DNA from: Ensifer sp. LC11
GTDB lineage: Bacteria; Pseudomonadota; Alphaproteobacteria; Rhizobiales; Rhizobiaceae
Length of the DNA: 64,000 nucleotides
Assembly: GCF_001695835.1 (NCBI RefSeq)
Contig: NZ_MBSO01000034.1
Span: 1 to 64,000 of the forward strand
Direction: 5' to 3'
Positions 1 through 7,797 of the stretch are shown in pieces; the first letter of the stretch is position 1, and every line of letters starts with the position of its first letter. The translations under genes and the position numbers were made by a program. Under the pieces are notes generated by a model. That model did no database searches. It was given only the letters and a program-made list of their open reading frames with translations, and was not told the origin of the DNA.

Positions 1-119
1 TTGAACTCGCCGAAGTACTTCGTGATCGCTGCAGTCAGCGACGTCTTGCCATGGTCAACGTGGCCAATCGTGCCAATGTTAACGTGCGGCTTGTTGCGCT
101 CAAATTTGCTCTTTGCCAT
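1..119 (-). CDS. tuf: Elongation factor Tu, N-terminal fragment (cut by window edge)
   Basis: GTPase that delivers aminoacyl-tRNA to the ribosome. Only the first 39 codons are present; the gene continues to the left of base 1. Reading from the ATG at 119 gives a start [19 protein letters not shown] followed by the P-loop G1 motif GHVDHGKT, which identifies EF-Tu. It lies downstream of tRNA-Tyr and tRNA-Gly on the same strand, so the three are probably co-transcribed. Identity is certain; the copy (tufA or tufB) cannot be told here. Confidence 0.97.
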
Positions 120-396
120 GGGTACGTTTCCTGTGGTCAAGTATGAATAATGATCAGCCGGCAGGGCCGGTTTGTGGAGCCGTTTAAGGGTTTCAGGGGA
201 TTTGCGCAAGACTTAATTGCGCGCGCCCGGACCGGCCGCCGACGGCCATTTCCAGCCGATATGTAAGAAGCGCGAAACGCCGACACAAGATCGAGCGGGA
301 GCGAATCGCTACTCGCTCCGTCTGCAAAAGAATCAGACGTTTGGCGAGGGGCATTAATGTAGCTTATCAATTGAAGGGAAAGAATGGTGCCGCTGC
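120..396 (-). other. Leader/spacer between tRNA-Gly and tuf
   Basis: A 277-base stretch with no credible ORF. On the minus strand it holds a perfect 7-bp hairpin (GGAGCGA/TCGCTCC, 298-319, 8-base loop) with no following T run. It could be a tRNA processing signal, an attenuator or the tuf 5' leader. The role is inferred only. Confidence 0.4.
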
Positions 397-470
397 TGGA
401 GCGGGTAGCGGGAATCGAACCCGCGTATTCAGCTTGGAAGGCTGCTGCTCTACCATTGAGCTATACCCGC
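397..470 (-). tRNA. tRNA-Gly (TCC)
   Basis: The minus strand folds as a 74-base tRNA: acceptor GCGGGTA pairs with TACCCGC, T-loop GGTTCGATTCC, anticodon loop CTTCCAA giving anticodon TCC, and CCA encoded at 399-397. It lies 23 bases downstream of tRNA-Tyr and is followed by tuf. Confidence 0.97.
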
Positions 471-493
471 GGGCCTTCGATCCAGAAGCAGAA

Positions 494-578
494 TGGTGGA
501 GGGAGTTGGATTTGAACCAACGTAGGCTGAGCCAACGGATTTACAGTCCGTCCCCTTTAACCACTCGGGCATCCCTCC
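494..578 (-). tRNA. tRNA-Tyr (GTA)
   Basis: The minus strand gives an 85-base class II tRNA: acceptor GGAGGGA, a long variable arm, anticodon loop with GTA, T-loop GGTTCAAATCC and an encoded CCA at 496-494. It is the first gene of the tRNA-Tyr, tRNA-Gly, tuf unit. Confidence 0.97.
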
Positions 579-666
579 ATTATTCTGTCGGGATCTTTCG
601 ACCAAGCAATTGAGATCGCGAGACAACCTGCGACATGTCGTTGCCGCCTCTCGATCTGTGGCCGGG

Positions 667-695
667 TATATGACTGCCCCGTTTCGTCCTGTCAA
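667..695 (-). promoter_or_regulatory. Sigma-70 promoter of the tRNA-Tyr/tRNA-Gly/tuf unit
   Basis: On the minus strand TTGACA (695-690) is followed after exactly 17 bases by CATATA (672-667). The predicted start lies about 80 bases before tRNA-Tyr. A perfect -35 with ideal spacing fits a highly expressed stable-RNA promoter. Confidence 0.7.
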
Positions 696-796
696 CACGG
701 CTCGACCGAAAATTTCCGAATTTCTCCACAGCTGCAAAAATAGACCCGATACCGAAAATCGTTTCGTCAGGCGCGCAACCTCACTATAAGACGCCC

Positions 797-1672
797 ATGA
801 GCAAAGATCGCACCGGCGACAAGAGCGCCAAGGACACCCATTACGCCAACCTCAGGCGCGCGCACCGCGACGCCAAACGCGAACGCGGCGAAATCCCGAC
901 GCCGAAGCAGGACAAGCGCCGCAAGGCGCCGGCCGATTGGAAGCCGCCGCAGCTGGCACCCGAACAGGTTCTGCTTTACGGCCTGCATACGGTTCGCGCC
1001 GCGCTCGACAATCCGGCGCGCCAGGTCGTTCGCTTGAGCGTCACCCAGAACGCCGCTGCGCGACTGGAACTCGGCGAACTCTCCGACCTGCCCTTCCCCG
1101 TTGAGACGGTGACGCCGCAGGACCTCGACGGGCTCCTCGGGCCGGACGCCATCCACCAGGGCGTCATGCTCGAAACGCGTCCCCTGCCCGTGCGCCGGCT
1201 CGACGCGCTTCGCGACTGCCCACTGCTTCTCGTCCTTGACCAGGTGACCGACCCGCACAATGTCGGCGCCATCATGCGCTCCGCCGTCGCCTTCGATGCC
1301 GGCGCGCTGATCACGACTATACGCCACAGCCCGACCGAATCAGGCGTGCTTGCCAAATCCGCCTCGGGCGCGCTCGAGATGATCCCCTATATCCAGATCA
1401 CCAATCTGGCGGATGCGATCGAGGAACTGCACCGGCTGGGCTTCCAGACGATCGGCCTCGATTCGGAGGGACCGCAGCCGCTGGAGGGAACATTCAGCGG
1501 TGAGAAGATTGCACTGGTTCTCGGCTCAGAGGGCAAGGGATTGCGACAGAAGACCCGTTCGATCGTGACCGACCTTGCCCGGCTCGACATGCCCGGCGCG
1601 ATCAAGTCGCTGAACGTCTCGAACGCGGCGGCCATCGCCATGTATGCGGCCCGCCAGTTCCTCAACCGCTGA
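797..1672 (+). CDS. rlmB: 23S rRNA (guanosine-2'-O)-methyltransferase RlmB (TrmH/SpoU family)
   Basis: SPOUT-class enzyme that uses S-adenosylmethionine to methylate the 2'-OH of G2251 of 23S rRNA. The 291-residue product has a basic N-terminal tail (residues 1-50), a small substrate-binding domain, then the SpoU catalytic domain. Family motifs are LDQVTDPHNVGAIMRSA (motif 1, catalytic Asn and Arg), LVLGSEGKGLR (motif 2) and SLNVSNAAAIAMY (motif 3), the last two forming the trefoil knot. It is transcribed divergently from the tRNA-tuf unit. The start at 797 is the first ATG that includes the basic tail. RlmB is favoured over other TrmH-like enzymes from length and rhizobial gene order. Confidence 0.9.
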   Translation: MSKDRTGDKSAKDTHYANLRRAHRDAKRERGEIPTPKQDKRRKAPADWKPPQLAPEQVLLYGLHTVRAALDNPARQVVRLSVTQNAAARLELGELSDLPFPVETVTPQDLDGLLGPDAIHQGVMLETRPLPVRRLDALRDCPLLLVLDQVTDPHNVGAIMRSAVAFDAGALITTIRHSPTESGVLAKSASGALEMIPYIQITNLADAIEELHRLGFQTIGLDSEGPQPLEGTFSGEKIALVLGSEGKGLRQKTRSIVTDLARLDMPGAIKSLNVSNAAAIAMYAARQFLNR

Positions 1673-1774
1673 CCGGAGACCGGGGCCGCGAGACGTCCTG
1701 CGTCTCAAACCGCACGCTGTTGACGCGAAATTGTTGCCATGGAAATCTCCGGCCCCAGGGAGCTGGAGGATTTC

Positions 1775-2491
1775 ATGGGTAAAGTGATCGGACGACGCGG
1801 TCGCCTGTCAACACGTGTGGTGCTTGCAATTTGCTGCTTCGCCCCGCAACACGCGCTGGCTGCCGGCGATATCGATCCGGCCATCATCGCAGCGCGGACC
1901 GGCGACTACCTCGTTGCCCCGGTCGACGGGGCCGCCGGCTGCAAGCTCGGTTTCACCGCGGATGAAACGATCGGCGGCTACGCCGTCACCGGTGCCGAGA
2001 CCTGCGCGACGGCACTGCCGTCGATCTCCGAGGTCACAGCCTGGAACTTCGGCGAGAACGGCAGCCTGCTTTTGATTGATGTCCTGCGAAAAGTGCGTGC
2101 CCGCTTCGAGGAAAGCGAGGGCTCACCACCGCTGACGAGCGGCGAACTTGGCCCGCGGCTGGCGCTTGTGCCTGCCGTCGACGGCATTTCCCATTTGCCG
2201 GCACCGGCGAACGTCAAGGGCGCATGGCAAATGAAGCGCCCGGACGGAACTCCCGTCTGCCAGGTGAGCTTCGCCGACAAGTCCGACGACGACGGCAATT
2301 TCACGCTCTCCGTGCTTTCGCCTTGCGACACCACGGTCAAGAAGCTGAAGCTGCGGCGTTGGCAGGCAAACGGTCTAGGCATCACCCTGCTCGGCGAGGA
2401 CGGCAACTCCCTTGCCTTCACCGCCACCGCGTCCGGGTTCGAGAAGGACCGGAACGAGGGCGGGACGCCACTTCTCCTCATTCGCAACTAG
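1775..2491 (+). CDS. Secreted AprI/Inh-type metalloprotease inhibitor-like protein
   Basis: The 238-residue product starts at an ATG with GGAGG seven bases upstream; an in-frame ATG at 1739 lacks this. An N-terminal signal peptide ends near AHALAAG-like residues. Two similar domains follow, each with the pattern of the Inh/AprI barrel: Gly...Cys-x-Leu/Val near the start, a second Cys about 30 residues on, then a Trp-led strand and a Gly-rich turn. In Pseudomonas and Erwinia such proteins plug serralysin-type proteases in the periplasm. No protease or type I exporter is next to it. The stop codon TAG lies inside the left arm of an intergenic palindrome. Family call is fairly good; target unknown. 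Confidence 0.65.
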   Translation: MGKVIGRRGRLSTRVVLAICCFAPQHALAAGDIDPAIIAARTGDYLVAPVDGAAGCKLGFTADETIGGYAVTGAETCATALPSISEVTAWNFGENGSLLLIDVLRKVRARFEESEGSPPLTSGELGPRLALVPAVDGISHLPAPANVKGAWQMKRPDGTPVCQVSFADKSDDDGNFTLSVLSPCDTTVKKLKLRRWQANGLGITLLGEDGNSLAFTATASGFEKDRNEGGTPLLLIRN

Positions 2492-2582
2492 AGCGTCGCG
2501 CGTTCACATGGACGCACAAAGGACGCTCTCGCACTTTGATCCCAGAGTATCTTTCTGCCTCAGGTTAATCCGCTTGAGGCAG
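2488..2582. repeat. Rhizobial intergenic palindromic repeat (copy 1) plus hairpin
   Basis: CTAGAGCGTC (2488-2497) is matched by GACGCTCT (2522-2529) around a degenerate inner GCGTTC..GGACGC palindrome; it is the same element type as at 15445. A second inverted repeat, CTGCCTCA/TGAGGCAG (2555-2582), follows. Both lie between convergent genes and may act as a two-way terminator. Confidence 0.65.
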
Positions 2583-2586
2583 GATG

Positions 2587-2847
2587 CTAGCGGACCGTTG
2601 CGGCCTCGGACCAATCCGCCGTCGGGCAGCCGTCACGCAGCTTCTTCCAGGTGGAGACGTTGAGGTTCATTTCGCAGCGCGCCATGTAGGCATTGCCGTC
2701 GACCATTAGGCAGGCGACCTGTCCGAGCTCGTACTTCGAACCGTCGCGGTTGCGGCATGTACAATTGTGTGCACGCGCGGCGTCGGCGGCGAGCAGCGCA
2801 GCCACCGCAGCGGTCATGCCCAACAGAATTGTCCGCCGGTCTACCAT
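2587..2847 (-). CDS. Small exported cysteine-rich hypothetical protein
   Basis: An 86-residue product not tied to a named family. The start chosen is the ATG followed by MVDRRTILLGMTAAVAALLA, a typical export signal with Arg pair and hydrophobic core, cleaved near ADAARA-H. A longer ORF begins at 2952 but its extra residues look unlike coding sequence. The mature part holds cysteines in HNCTCRNRDG, VACLMVDG, ARCEMN and DGCP, so two or three disulfides are likely in the periplasm. It stands alone between convergent and same-strand neighbours. Function unknown. Confidence 0.7.
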   Translation of the reverse strand: MVDRRTILLGMTAAVAALLAADAARAHNCTCRNRDGSKYELGQVACLMVDGNAYMARCEMNLNVSTWKKLRDGCPTADWSEAATVR

Positions 2848-2978
2848 CGCGGCATTATAAAGCAGATTGTGAAATCCTAAAACGGACAATGCCGGCTGCA
2901 TCTGCAACCGGCATCGTCCGCACGCTGGGCCTTCGCCCCTCCAGCGGATCACCTCGGTGACCCGCTGAACCCTGAATG

Positions 2979-3599
2979 TTAGCTCGCCAGGCGAAGGACG
3001 TTGCCTTCCGAGATTGTCTTTTCTGCTTCGGCGATTGCGAACTGCTTTGAGTCGGCGCTGAGGTTCAGGCCTTCTGCACGGACGAATTCGAGGTCAGTGA
3101 TGCCCAGGAAACCGAAGACCGAGGTCAGGTAGGATTCCTGGTGGTCCATGACGGCAGCCGGACCGGAGGAATAGTGACCGCCGCGGGTCGAGGCGACGAT
3201 GACCTTCTTGCCCTTGGCGAGGCCTTCCGGACCATTCTCGGTGTAGCGGAACGTCTTGCCCGAAACGGCGATGCGGTCGATCCAGGCCTTCAGCTGGCTC
3301 GGGATACCGAAATTGTACATCGGGGCACCGATGATGATCGTGTCGGCGGCAAGGAATTCTTCGAGCAGGTCACGACCGAGCTTGACGTCGGCGGCGAGGT
3401 TGGCATCAACGCCTTCGAGGTCGGCCGGGGCCATGATCTGCGCGCCGGTCAGGTGCGGAAGCTGGCTCGAAGCAAGATCACGATAGGTAACCTTGGCATC
3501 CGGCCGATCGGCCTTGACCTGAGCAGCAAGTGCTGCCGTCAGGCGGCGGGAAACCGAGTGATCACCGAGGATACCGGAGTCGATATGAAGAACGTTCAT
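2979..3599 (-). CDS. azoR: FMN-dependent NADH-azoreductase
   Basis: Flavodoxin-like oxidoreductase that reduces quinones and azo compounds with NADH and bound FMN in the cytoplasm. The 206-residue length fits AzoR. Visible features are the FMN-phosphate loop region SGILGDHSVSRRL, the motif GAPMYNFGIPSQLKAWIDR that contacts FMN and forms the dimer, and STRGGHYSSG. The ATG at 3599 is preceded by AAAGGTG; the ORF opens further upstream but without homology. It is divergent from a LysR regulator that probably controls it. A palindrome lies in the shared 137-base promoter region. Confidence 0.93.
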   Translation of the reverse strand: MNVLHIDSGILGDHSVSRRLTAALAAQVKADRPDAKVTYRDLASSQLPHLTGAQIMAPADLEGVDANLAADVKLGRDLLEEFLAADTIIIGAPMYNFGIPSQLKAWIDRIAVSGKTFRYTENGPEGLAKGKKVIVASTRGGHYSSGPAAVMDHQESYLTSVFGFLGITDLEFVRAEGLNLSADSKQFAIAEAEKTISEGNVLRLAS

Positions 3600-3683
3600 G
3601 GGAACACCTTTGTGTTTGCGTTGCGGTGATCCACATATGATGGGAAAACAATCGCCCGATAAGTCAGCGTGTATTTGACATAC

Positions 3684-3701
3684 TGTTTCCAGGCGGAAAC
3701 A
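3684..3701. promoter_or_regulatory. Candidate LysR operator between azoR and its regulator
   Basis: TGTTTCC-AGGC-GGAAACA is a perfect 7-bp inverted repeat with a 4-base spacer, centred in the divergent azoR/lysR promoter region. LysR proteins bind dyads of about this size near their own promoters. Binding is inferred. Confidence 0.55.
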
Positions 3702-3736
3702 ATCGGGCAAACGATCCGGACTTCGGAGACAGGATA

Positions 3737-4678
3737 ATGCAGGATCTGAACGACCTCGCGCTTTTCGCCGCCGTGGTGCGCAGCAACGGCTTCAGTGCCG
3801 CAGCGCGCGACCTCAATATACCCAAATCCAAACTCAGCAAACATGTGGCGCGGCTTGAGGAACAGCTCGGCGTACGCCTGCTCGAACGCTCGACCCGCAA
3901 GCTGCGCGTCACCGATATCGGCCGCGTGTTCTACGACCATTGCCAGGGCCTGCTCGAAGGTGTTGCCGCGGCCGAGGCCGAGATTGCCGCCGTGCGGGCG
4001 GAACCCTCCGGCACGGTGAGGCTCGCCTGCCCGCTCGGTTTTACCCCGATGCTCGCCGATATCCTGCCGGCGTTTCACCGCCGCTATCCCGGCGTCCGGC
4101 TGTTGATAACCGCCACCAACCGGCGGATCGACCTGATCGAGGAACGGGTCGACGTGGCGCTGCGCGCCCGCGGACAGCTCGATACCGACAACCAGCTGAT
4201 CATCAAGAAATTCGGCGAAGTGCGCGAGCGACTGGCGGCCAGCCCGACGTTCCTTGCCCGCTCGGGCGAGATTACTATCGACAACCTCAGCCAGCAGGCA
4301 ACGCTGTCAATGAACGAGCAGCACCCGACCGATGTCTGGCACCTTGTCTCGGTCGATGGCAACACGACGGAAATCTCCCACCGCCCGATCGTCGGCTGCA
4401 GCGATTTCATCATCCTCGAGCGCGCCGCAATCGAGGGCATGGGCGTGGCGCTGTTGCCCGACCATATCTGCGAGCGCGCCTTCCGCGCCGGCGTGCTGGT
4501 GCCGGTCTTGCCGGAATGGACCTCCAACGACGTTGTCGTTCACCTGGTCTTCCCGTCCCGCCAGGGCATGCTGCCGGCGACTAGGGCGCTGATCGACTAT
4601 CTCGCCGAAAATCTCCTCAACGCCTTGCAGAAATGCCGGGAAGTTCCGGTGCGGATGGCTGCCTCGTTCGACATCTGA
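3737..4678 (+). CDS. LysR-family transcriptional regulator (divergent from azoR)
   Basis: A 313-residue LTTR. Residues 1-60 form the winged helix-turn-helix (LALFAAVVRSNGFSAAARDL, then SKLSKHVARLEEQLGVRLLE); the rest is a periplasmic-binding-protein-like effector domain ending in the usual hydrophobic strand and AFPS-like loop (here VFPSRQG). The subgroup resembles regulators next to quinone or azo reductases. It probably senses an electrophile or quinone and activates azoR, but no inducer can be read from sequence. The start at 3737 is the first Met and lies 137 bases from azoR. Confidence 0.9.
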   Translation: MQDLNDLALFAAVVRSNGFSAAARDLNIPKSKLSKHVARLEEQLGVRLLERSTRKLRVTDIGRVFYDHCQGLLEGVAAAEAEIAAVRAEPSGTVRLACPLGFTPMLADILPAFHRRYPGVRLLITATNRRIDLIEERVDVALRARGQLDTDNQLIIKKFGEVRERLAASPTFLARSGEITIDNLSQQATLSMNEQHPTDVWHLVSVDGNTTEISHRPIVGCSDFIILERAAIEGMGVALLPDHICERAFRAGVLVPVLPEWTSNDVVVHLVFPSRQGMLPATRALIDYLAENLLNALQKCREVPVRMAASFDI

Positions 4679-4890
4679 CGGCGAGAACGCGATCCAGATC
4701 TTCAGGCCGCCGATTCCATACCTCGAAAGTGGCGTCCTCAAGAACTTGGGCGCTGAGGCTCTCGAGCCAACGTCAGTGCGCATCCTGCAGAACCGCCTGG
4801 CCGACTCAGCCTGCTGCGGCTCAGCGTTGCGGTCACCCGCTTACTAAATGGGAACGTTGGAACGGAAAATCTTGCTTCGCAAGGCATTGC

Positions 4891-4966
4891 TGGTGCCCCC
4901 AGAGAGACTCGAACTCCCGACCTACTGATTACAAATCAGCCGCTCTACCAACTGAGCTATAAGGGC
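4891..4966 (-). tRNA. tRNA-Thr (TGT)
   Basis: The minus strand gives a 76-base tRNA starting GCCCTTATAGCTCAG, with D-loop GTTGGTAGAGC, anticodon stem CTGAT, anticodon TGT, T-loop GAGTTCGAGTC, acceptor TGGGGGC, discriminator A and encoded CCA. Acceptor pairs 5-68 and 6-67 are G-T wobbles. It stands alone between lysR and nadK. Confidence 0.96.
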
Positions 4967-5123
4967 ACTTACAGCGCTCGGAGTTACCATAATCTCGTGC
5001 GGTGTAAAGCAAAATTGCGAATTCTCCCAATTTTTCAGATGCGTTCGGTTTCCGGCCATGCCAGAAACGATAAAGAGAGATCGCCGTAAGCGGCGCGCAA
5101 CATATCGAGCGGACTAGAATTTG

Positions 5124-5897
5124 ATGGCCCGAACGTTCAATTCCTTCGCCTTTCTCGCCTCGTCCGCGGAGGAGGCTCAGAAGGCTGCGGCCGATCTCAA
5201 GGCGATCTATGGCGACAATGATCCGGCAAAGGCCGACGTGATCGTGGCGCTTGGCGGCGATGGCTTCATGCTGCAGACGCTGCATCAGACCATGAACAGC
5301 GGCAAACTGGTCTATGGCATGAACCGCGGATCGGTCGGCTTCCTGATGAACCGCTACAGCACCGACAATCTGACGGACCGCATTTGCCTCGCCGTCGAGA
5401 ACGCGTTCCATCCGCTGGAAATGCAGACCACCGACGTCTACGGCGAGAGTTTTACGGCGCTGGCGATCAACGAGGTCTATCTCTTCCGCCAATCCTATCA
5501 GGCCGCCAAGCTGCGCGTCCTGATCGACGGAAAGACGCGGCTGGAGGAACTGACCTGCGATGGATTGCTGGTGGCGACTCCTGCTGGATCGACCGCCTAC
5601 AACCTCTCCGCCCATGGCCCGATCTTGCCGCTGGAAGCGCCGCTTCTCGCCATGACGCCGGTCAGTGCCTTCCGTCCGCGCCGCTGGCGCGGGGCGCTCC
5701 TGCCGAACCATGTCACGGTCGAGATCGAAATCCTCGAAGCCGACAAGCGCCCGGTCAACGCCGTTGCCGACCACCAGGAAGTGAAGTCGGTGGTCAAGGT
5801 GCGGATCGCCGAATCGGAGAACATGACGGCGCGCATTCTCTCGGATCCCGATCATTCCTGGTCGGACCGCATCCTGGCCGAGCAGTTTTCGAACTGA
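5124..5897 (+). CDS. nadK: NAD kinase
   Basis: Phosphorylates NAD to NADP with ATP (or polyphosphate) in the cytoplasm, the only route to NADP. The 257 residues match the short alphaproteobacterial form. Diagnostic motifs are VIVALGGDGFMLQTLH with the catalytic Asp of GGDG, the NE pair in LAINEVYLFR, and TPAGSTAYNLSAHGPI that binds NAD. The ATG at 5124 is taken rather than the in-frame TTG one codon earlier. It is followed by a small secreted protein on the same strand. Confidence 0.95.
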   Translation: MARTFNSFAFLASSAEEAQKAAADLKAIYGDNDPAKADVIVALGGDGFMLQTLHQTMNSGKLVYGMNRGSVGFLMNRYSTDNLTDRICLAVENAFHPLEMQTTDVYGESFTALAINEVYLFRQSYQAAKLRVLIDGKTRLEELTCDGLLVATPAGSTAYNLSAHGPILPLEAPLLAMTPVSAFRPRRWRGALLPNHVTVEIEILEADKRPVNAVADHQEVKSVVKVRIAESENMTARILSDPDHSWSDRILAEQFSN

Positions 5898-5998
5898 GTG
5901 CACGTTCTGCGCGCCACCTGTGATATGATCCGCGGCAATCGCGCCCACTGATGACGACTGCCGCTGTGGCGGCAACGCCGCCGCTTGAAAGGACAAAA

Positions 5999-6502
5999 AT
6001 GCCGACGCACAGACCCGCCCTCCTCGCTCTTATCCTGTTGATGAGCAGCGCCGGCGCCAAGGCCGAGGACGCAAACGTCGTGCCGCCGCAGGCAACCTTC
6101 GTCACCAGCACCGGCTATTGGGAGGAAAGCGGAGAACCGCTTTCGGCGCTCGATCCCAGCACCGCGACGGCGCCCGCCGAAAAGCAAGAGGCAGCCAGGC
6201 GTGGCTACTACAAACTGATCGCACTTCGTCAGACGGACGGTACCGCGCAGATCCATCTGCAGCAGATCGAGGCGACAGCGACTGGTCCCGTGGTGGTTTC
6301 ATCGGCCGAACTCGAGGAATTTACAGCGCTGAAGGCCTATGTCACCGACATTCGCCCGGAGACCTCGACCGGCGTCACCGCTCAATCGGGCATGTTTGCA
6401 ACCGTCTATCTGAAAACCGACCCGAGCGCGCGCGAACCGGAAACCTGGACCGTGCTGATCGACGATCTCGGCGACATCAAGATCGAGCGGGCATCGAACT
6501 GA
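5999..6502 (+). CDS. Secreted hypothetical protein
   Basis: A 167-residue product of unknown function. The start is the ATG with AAAGGA a few bases upstream. A signal peptide (MPTHRPALLALILLMSSAGA, cut near KAEDA) is followed by a soluble domain rich in beta strands with no cysteines. The segment WTVLIDDLGDIKIER at the C terminus looks like a final beta hairpin. It lies about 100 bases after nadK on the same strand and ends at a strong two-way terminator shared with prfB. No family recognised. Confidence 0.75.
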   Translation: MPTHRPALLALILLMSSAGAKAEDANVVPPQATFVTSTGYWEESGEPLSALDPSTATAPAEKQEAARRGYYKLIALRQTDGTAQIHLQQIEATATGPVVVSSAELEEFTALKAYVTDIRPETSTGVTAQSGMFATVYLKTDPSAREPETWTVLIDDLGDIKIERASN

Positions 6503-6509
6503 GAAAACG

Positions 6510-6539
6510 AAAAGGCCGGGCGCGAACACCCGGCCTTTT
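6510..6539. terminator. Bidirectional rho-independent terminator
   Basis: AAAAGGCCGGG and CCCGGCCTTTT form an 11-bp perfect stem with an 8-base loop, A-rich on one side and T-rich on the other. It serves the secreted protein gene (plus strand) and prfB (minus strand), which converge here. Confidence 0.9.
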
Positions 6540-6568
6540 CATTCAAAATCTGTGGACCGCCTTCGGCC

Positions 6569-7700
6569 TTAGTTGAGATCGTCGACGGCTGCATCCGCAC
6601 CACCGCTGACGCGGTGGGCGAGTGCGGCTTCCATGAACTCGTTGAGCTCGCCGTCGAGAACGTCGCCCGGTGCCGTGCTTTCGACACCGGTGCGCAGGTC
6701 CTTGACCAGCTGGTAGGGCTGCAGCACGTAGGAGCGGATCTGGTGGCCCCACCCGATATCGGTCTTCGAAGCCGCTTCGGCATTGGCCGCGTCCTCGCGC
6801 TTCTTCAGCTCGGACTCGTAGAGACGGGCGCGCAGCATGTCCCAGGCCTTCGCCCGGTTCTTGTGCTGCGAACGTTCCTGCTGGCACTGCACGACGATTC
6901 CGGACGGCATGTGCGTGATGCGCACGGCCGAGTCGGTCGTGTTGACGTGCTGGCCGCCGGCGCCCGACGAACGGTATGTGTCGATGCGGCAGTCGCTCTC
7001 GTTAATGTCGATCTGGATCGAATCATCGACGACCGGGTAGACCCAGATCGACGAGAACGAGGTGTGACGGCGCGCGTTGCTGTCATAGGGCGAGATGCGA
7101 ACGAGGCGGTGCACGCCCGATTCGGTCTTCAGCCAGCCATAGGCATTGTGGCCCTTGACGAGCAGCGTCGCAGACTTGATGCCCGCCTCTTCGCCGTCCT
7201 GAATTTCCATCAGCTCGACCTTGTATCCCTGGCGCTCGGACCAGCGGGTATACATGCGCAGAAGCATGTTGGCCCAGTCCTGGCTTTCGGTGCCGCCGGC
7301 ACCGGAATGCACTTCGAGATAGGTGTCGTTCTGGTCGGCCTCGCCCGAGAGCATCGCCTCGACCTGCTTCTTGGCCGCTTCGTTGCGCAGCTCGCGCAGC
7401 GCCTGTTCGGCATCAGTAATGATCGCCGCGTCGCCCTCTTCCTCACCGAGCTCGATGAGTTCGATGTTGTCGTTGAGCTGCTGCTCGAAACGGCGCAGGC
7501 CATTGATGCCGTCATCGAGCTGCTGGCGCTCGCGCATCAGTTTCTGCGCTTCAGAGGCATCGTTCCAGAGGGTCGGATCTTCCGCCTTGTTGTTCAACCA
7601 GTCCAGTCGTCTTACCGCCTGATCCCAGTCAAAGATGCCTCCTCAGCAGGCTTATGGCCTGCTTGATTTCGTCGACAATATTCTCGATTTCGCTGCGCAT
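6569..7700 (-). CDS. prfB: Peptide chain release factor 2, with programmed +1 frameshift
   Basis: Recognises UGA and UAA stops and releases the peptide. The gene is in two frames: ATG at 7700 codes 23 residues ([20 protein letters not shown]...) to an in-frame TGA at 7631-7629. A +1 shift then continues with Asp-Trp-Asp-Gln from 7630 to the stop at 6569, giving 376 residues. The catalytic GGQ is in [15 protein letters not shown]. The stop-reading loop reads SPY ([12 protein letters not shown]) where E. coli RF2 has SPF. It is convergent with the secreted protein gene and stands alone. An ORF caller would start it at the TTG at 7597 and lose the N terminus. Confidence 0.96.
7628..7643 (-). promoter_or_regulatory. 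Programmed +1 ribosomal frameshift site of prfB
   Basis: The minus strand reads AGG AGG CAT CTT TGA C. The Shine-Dalgarno-like AGGAGG sits three bases before the slippery CTT, followed by the weak stop context TGAC. This is the classic RF2 autoregulation signal: low RF2 slows decoding of TGA and favours slippage. Confidence 0.96.
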
Positions 7701-7748
7701 GATCCTGCTTCTTGTGAACCGATATGAAAGTGAGCGTCAAATAACGAT

Positions 7749-7776
7749 GCCCGCCGCTGATGTAAAGGCGGCGGGC
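7749..7776 (-). terminator. Terminator-like hairpin after mrcA
   Basis: GCCCGCCGC and GCGGCGGGC form a perfect 9-bp stem with a 10-base loop, 22 bases after the PBP1a stop. The T run is weak (ATCGTTATTTG), so termination may be partial. Confidence 0.6.
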
Positions 7777-7797
7777 AGCGCACGAGGGGGATAAGGA

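Noticed and set aside
4929-5996. Minus-strand frame across tRNA-Thr and nadK
   Set aside because: It runs through a tRNA and is antisense to a clear NAD kinase.
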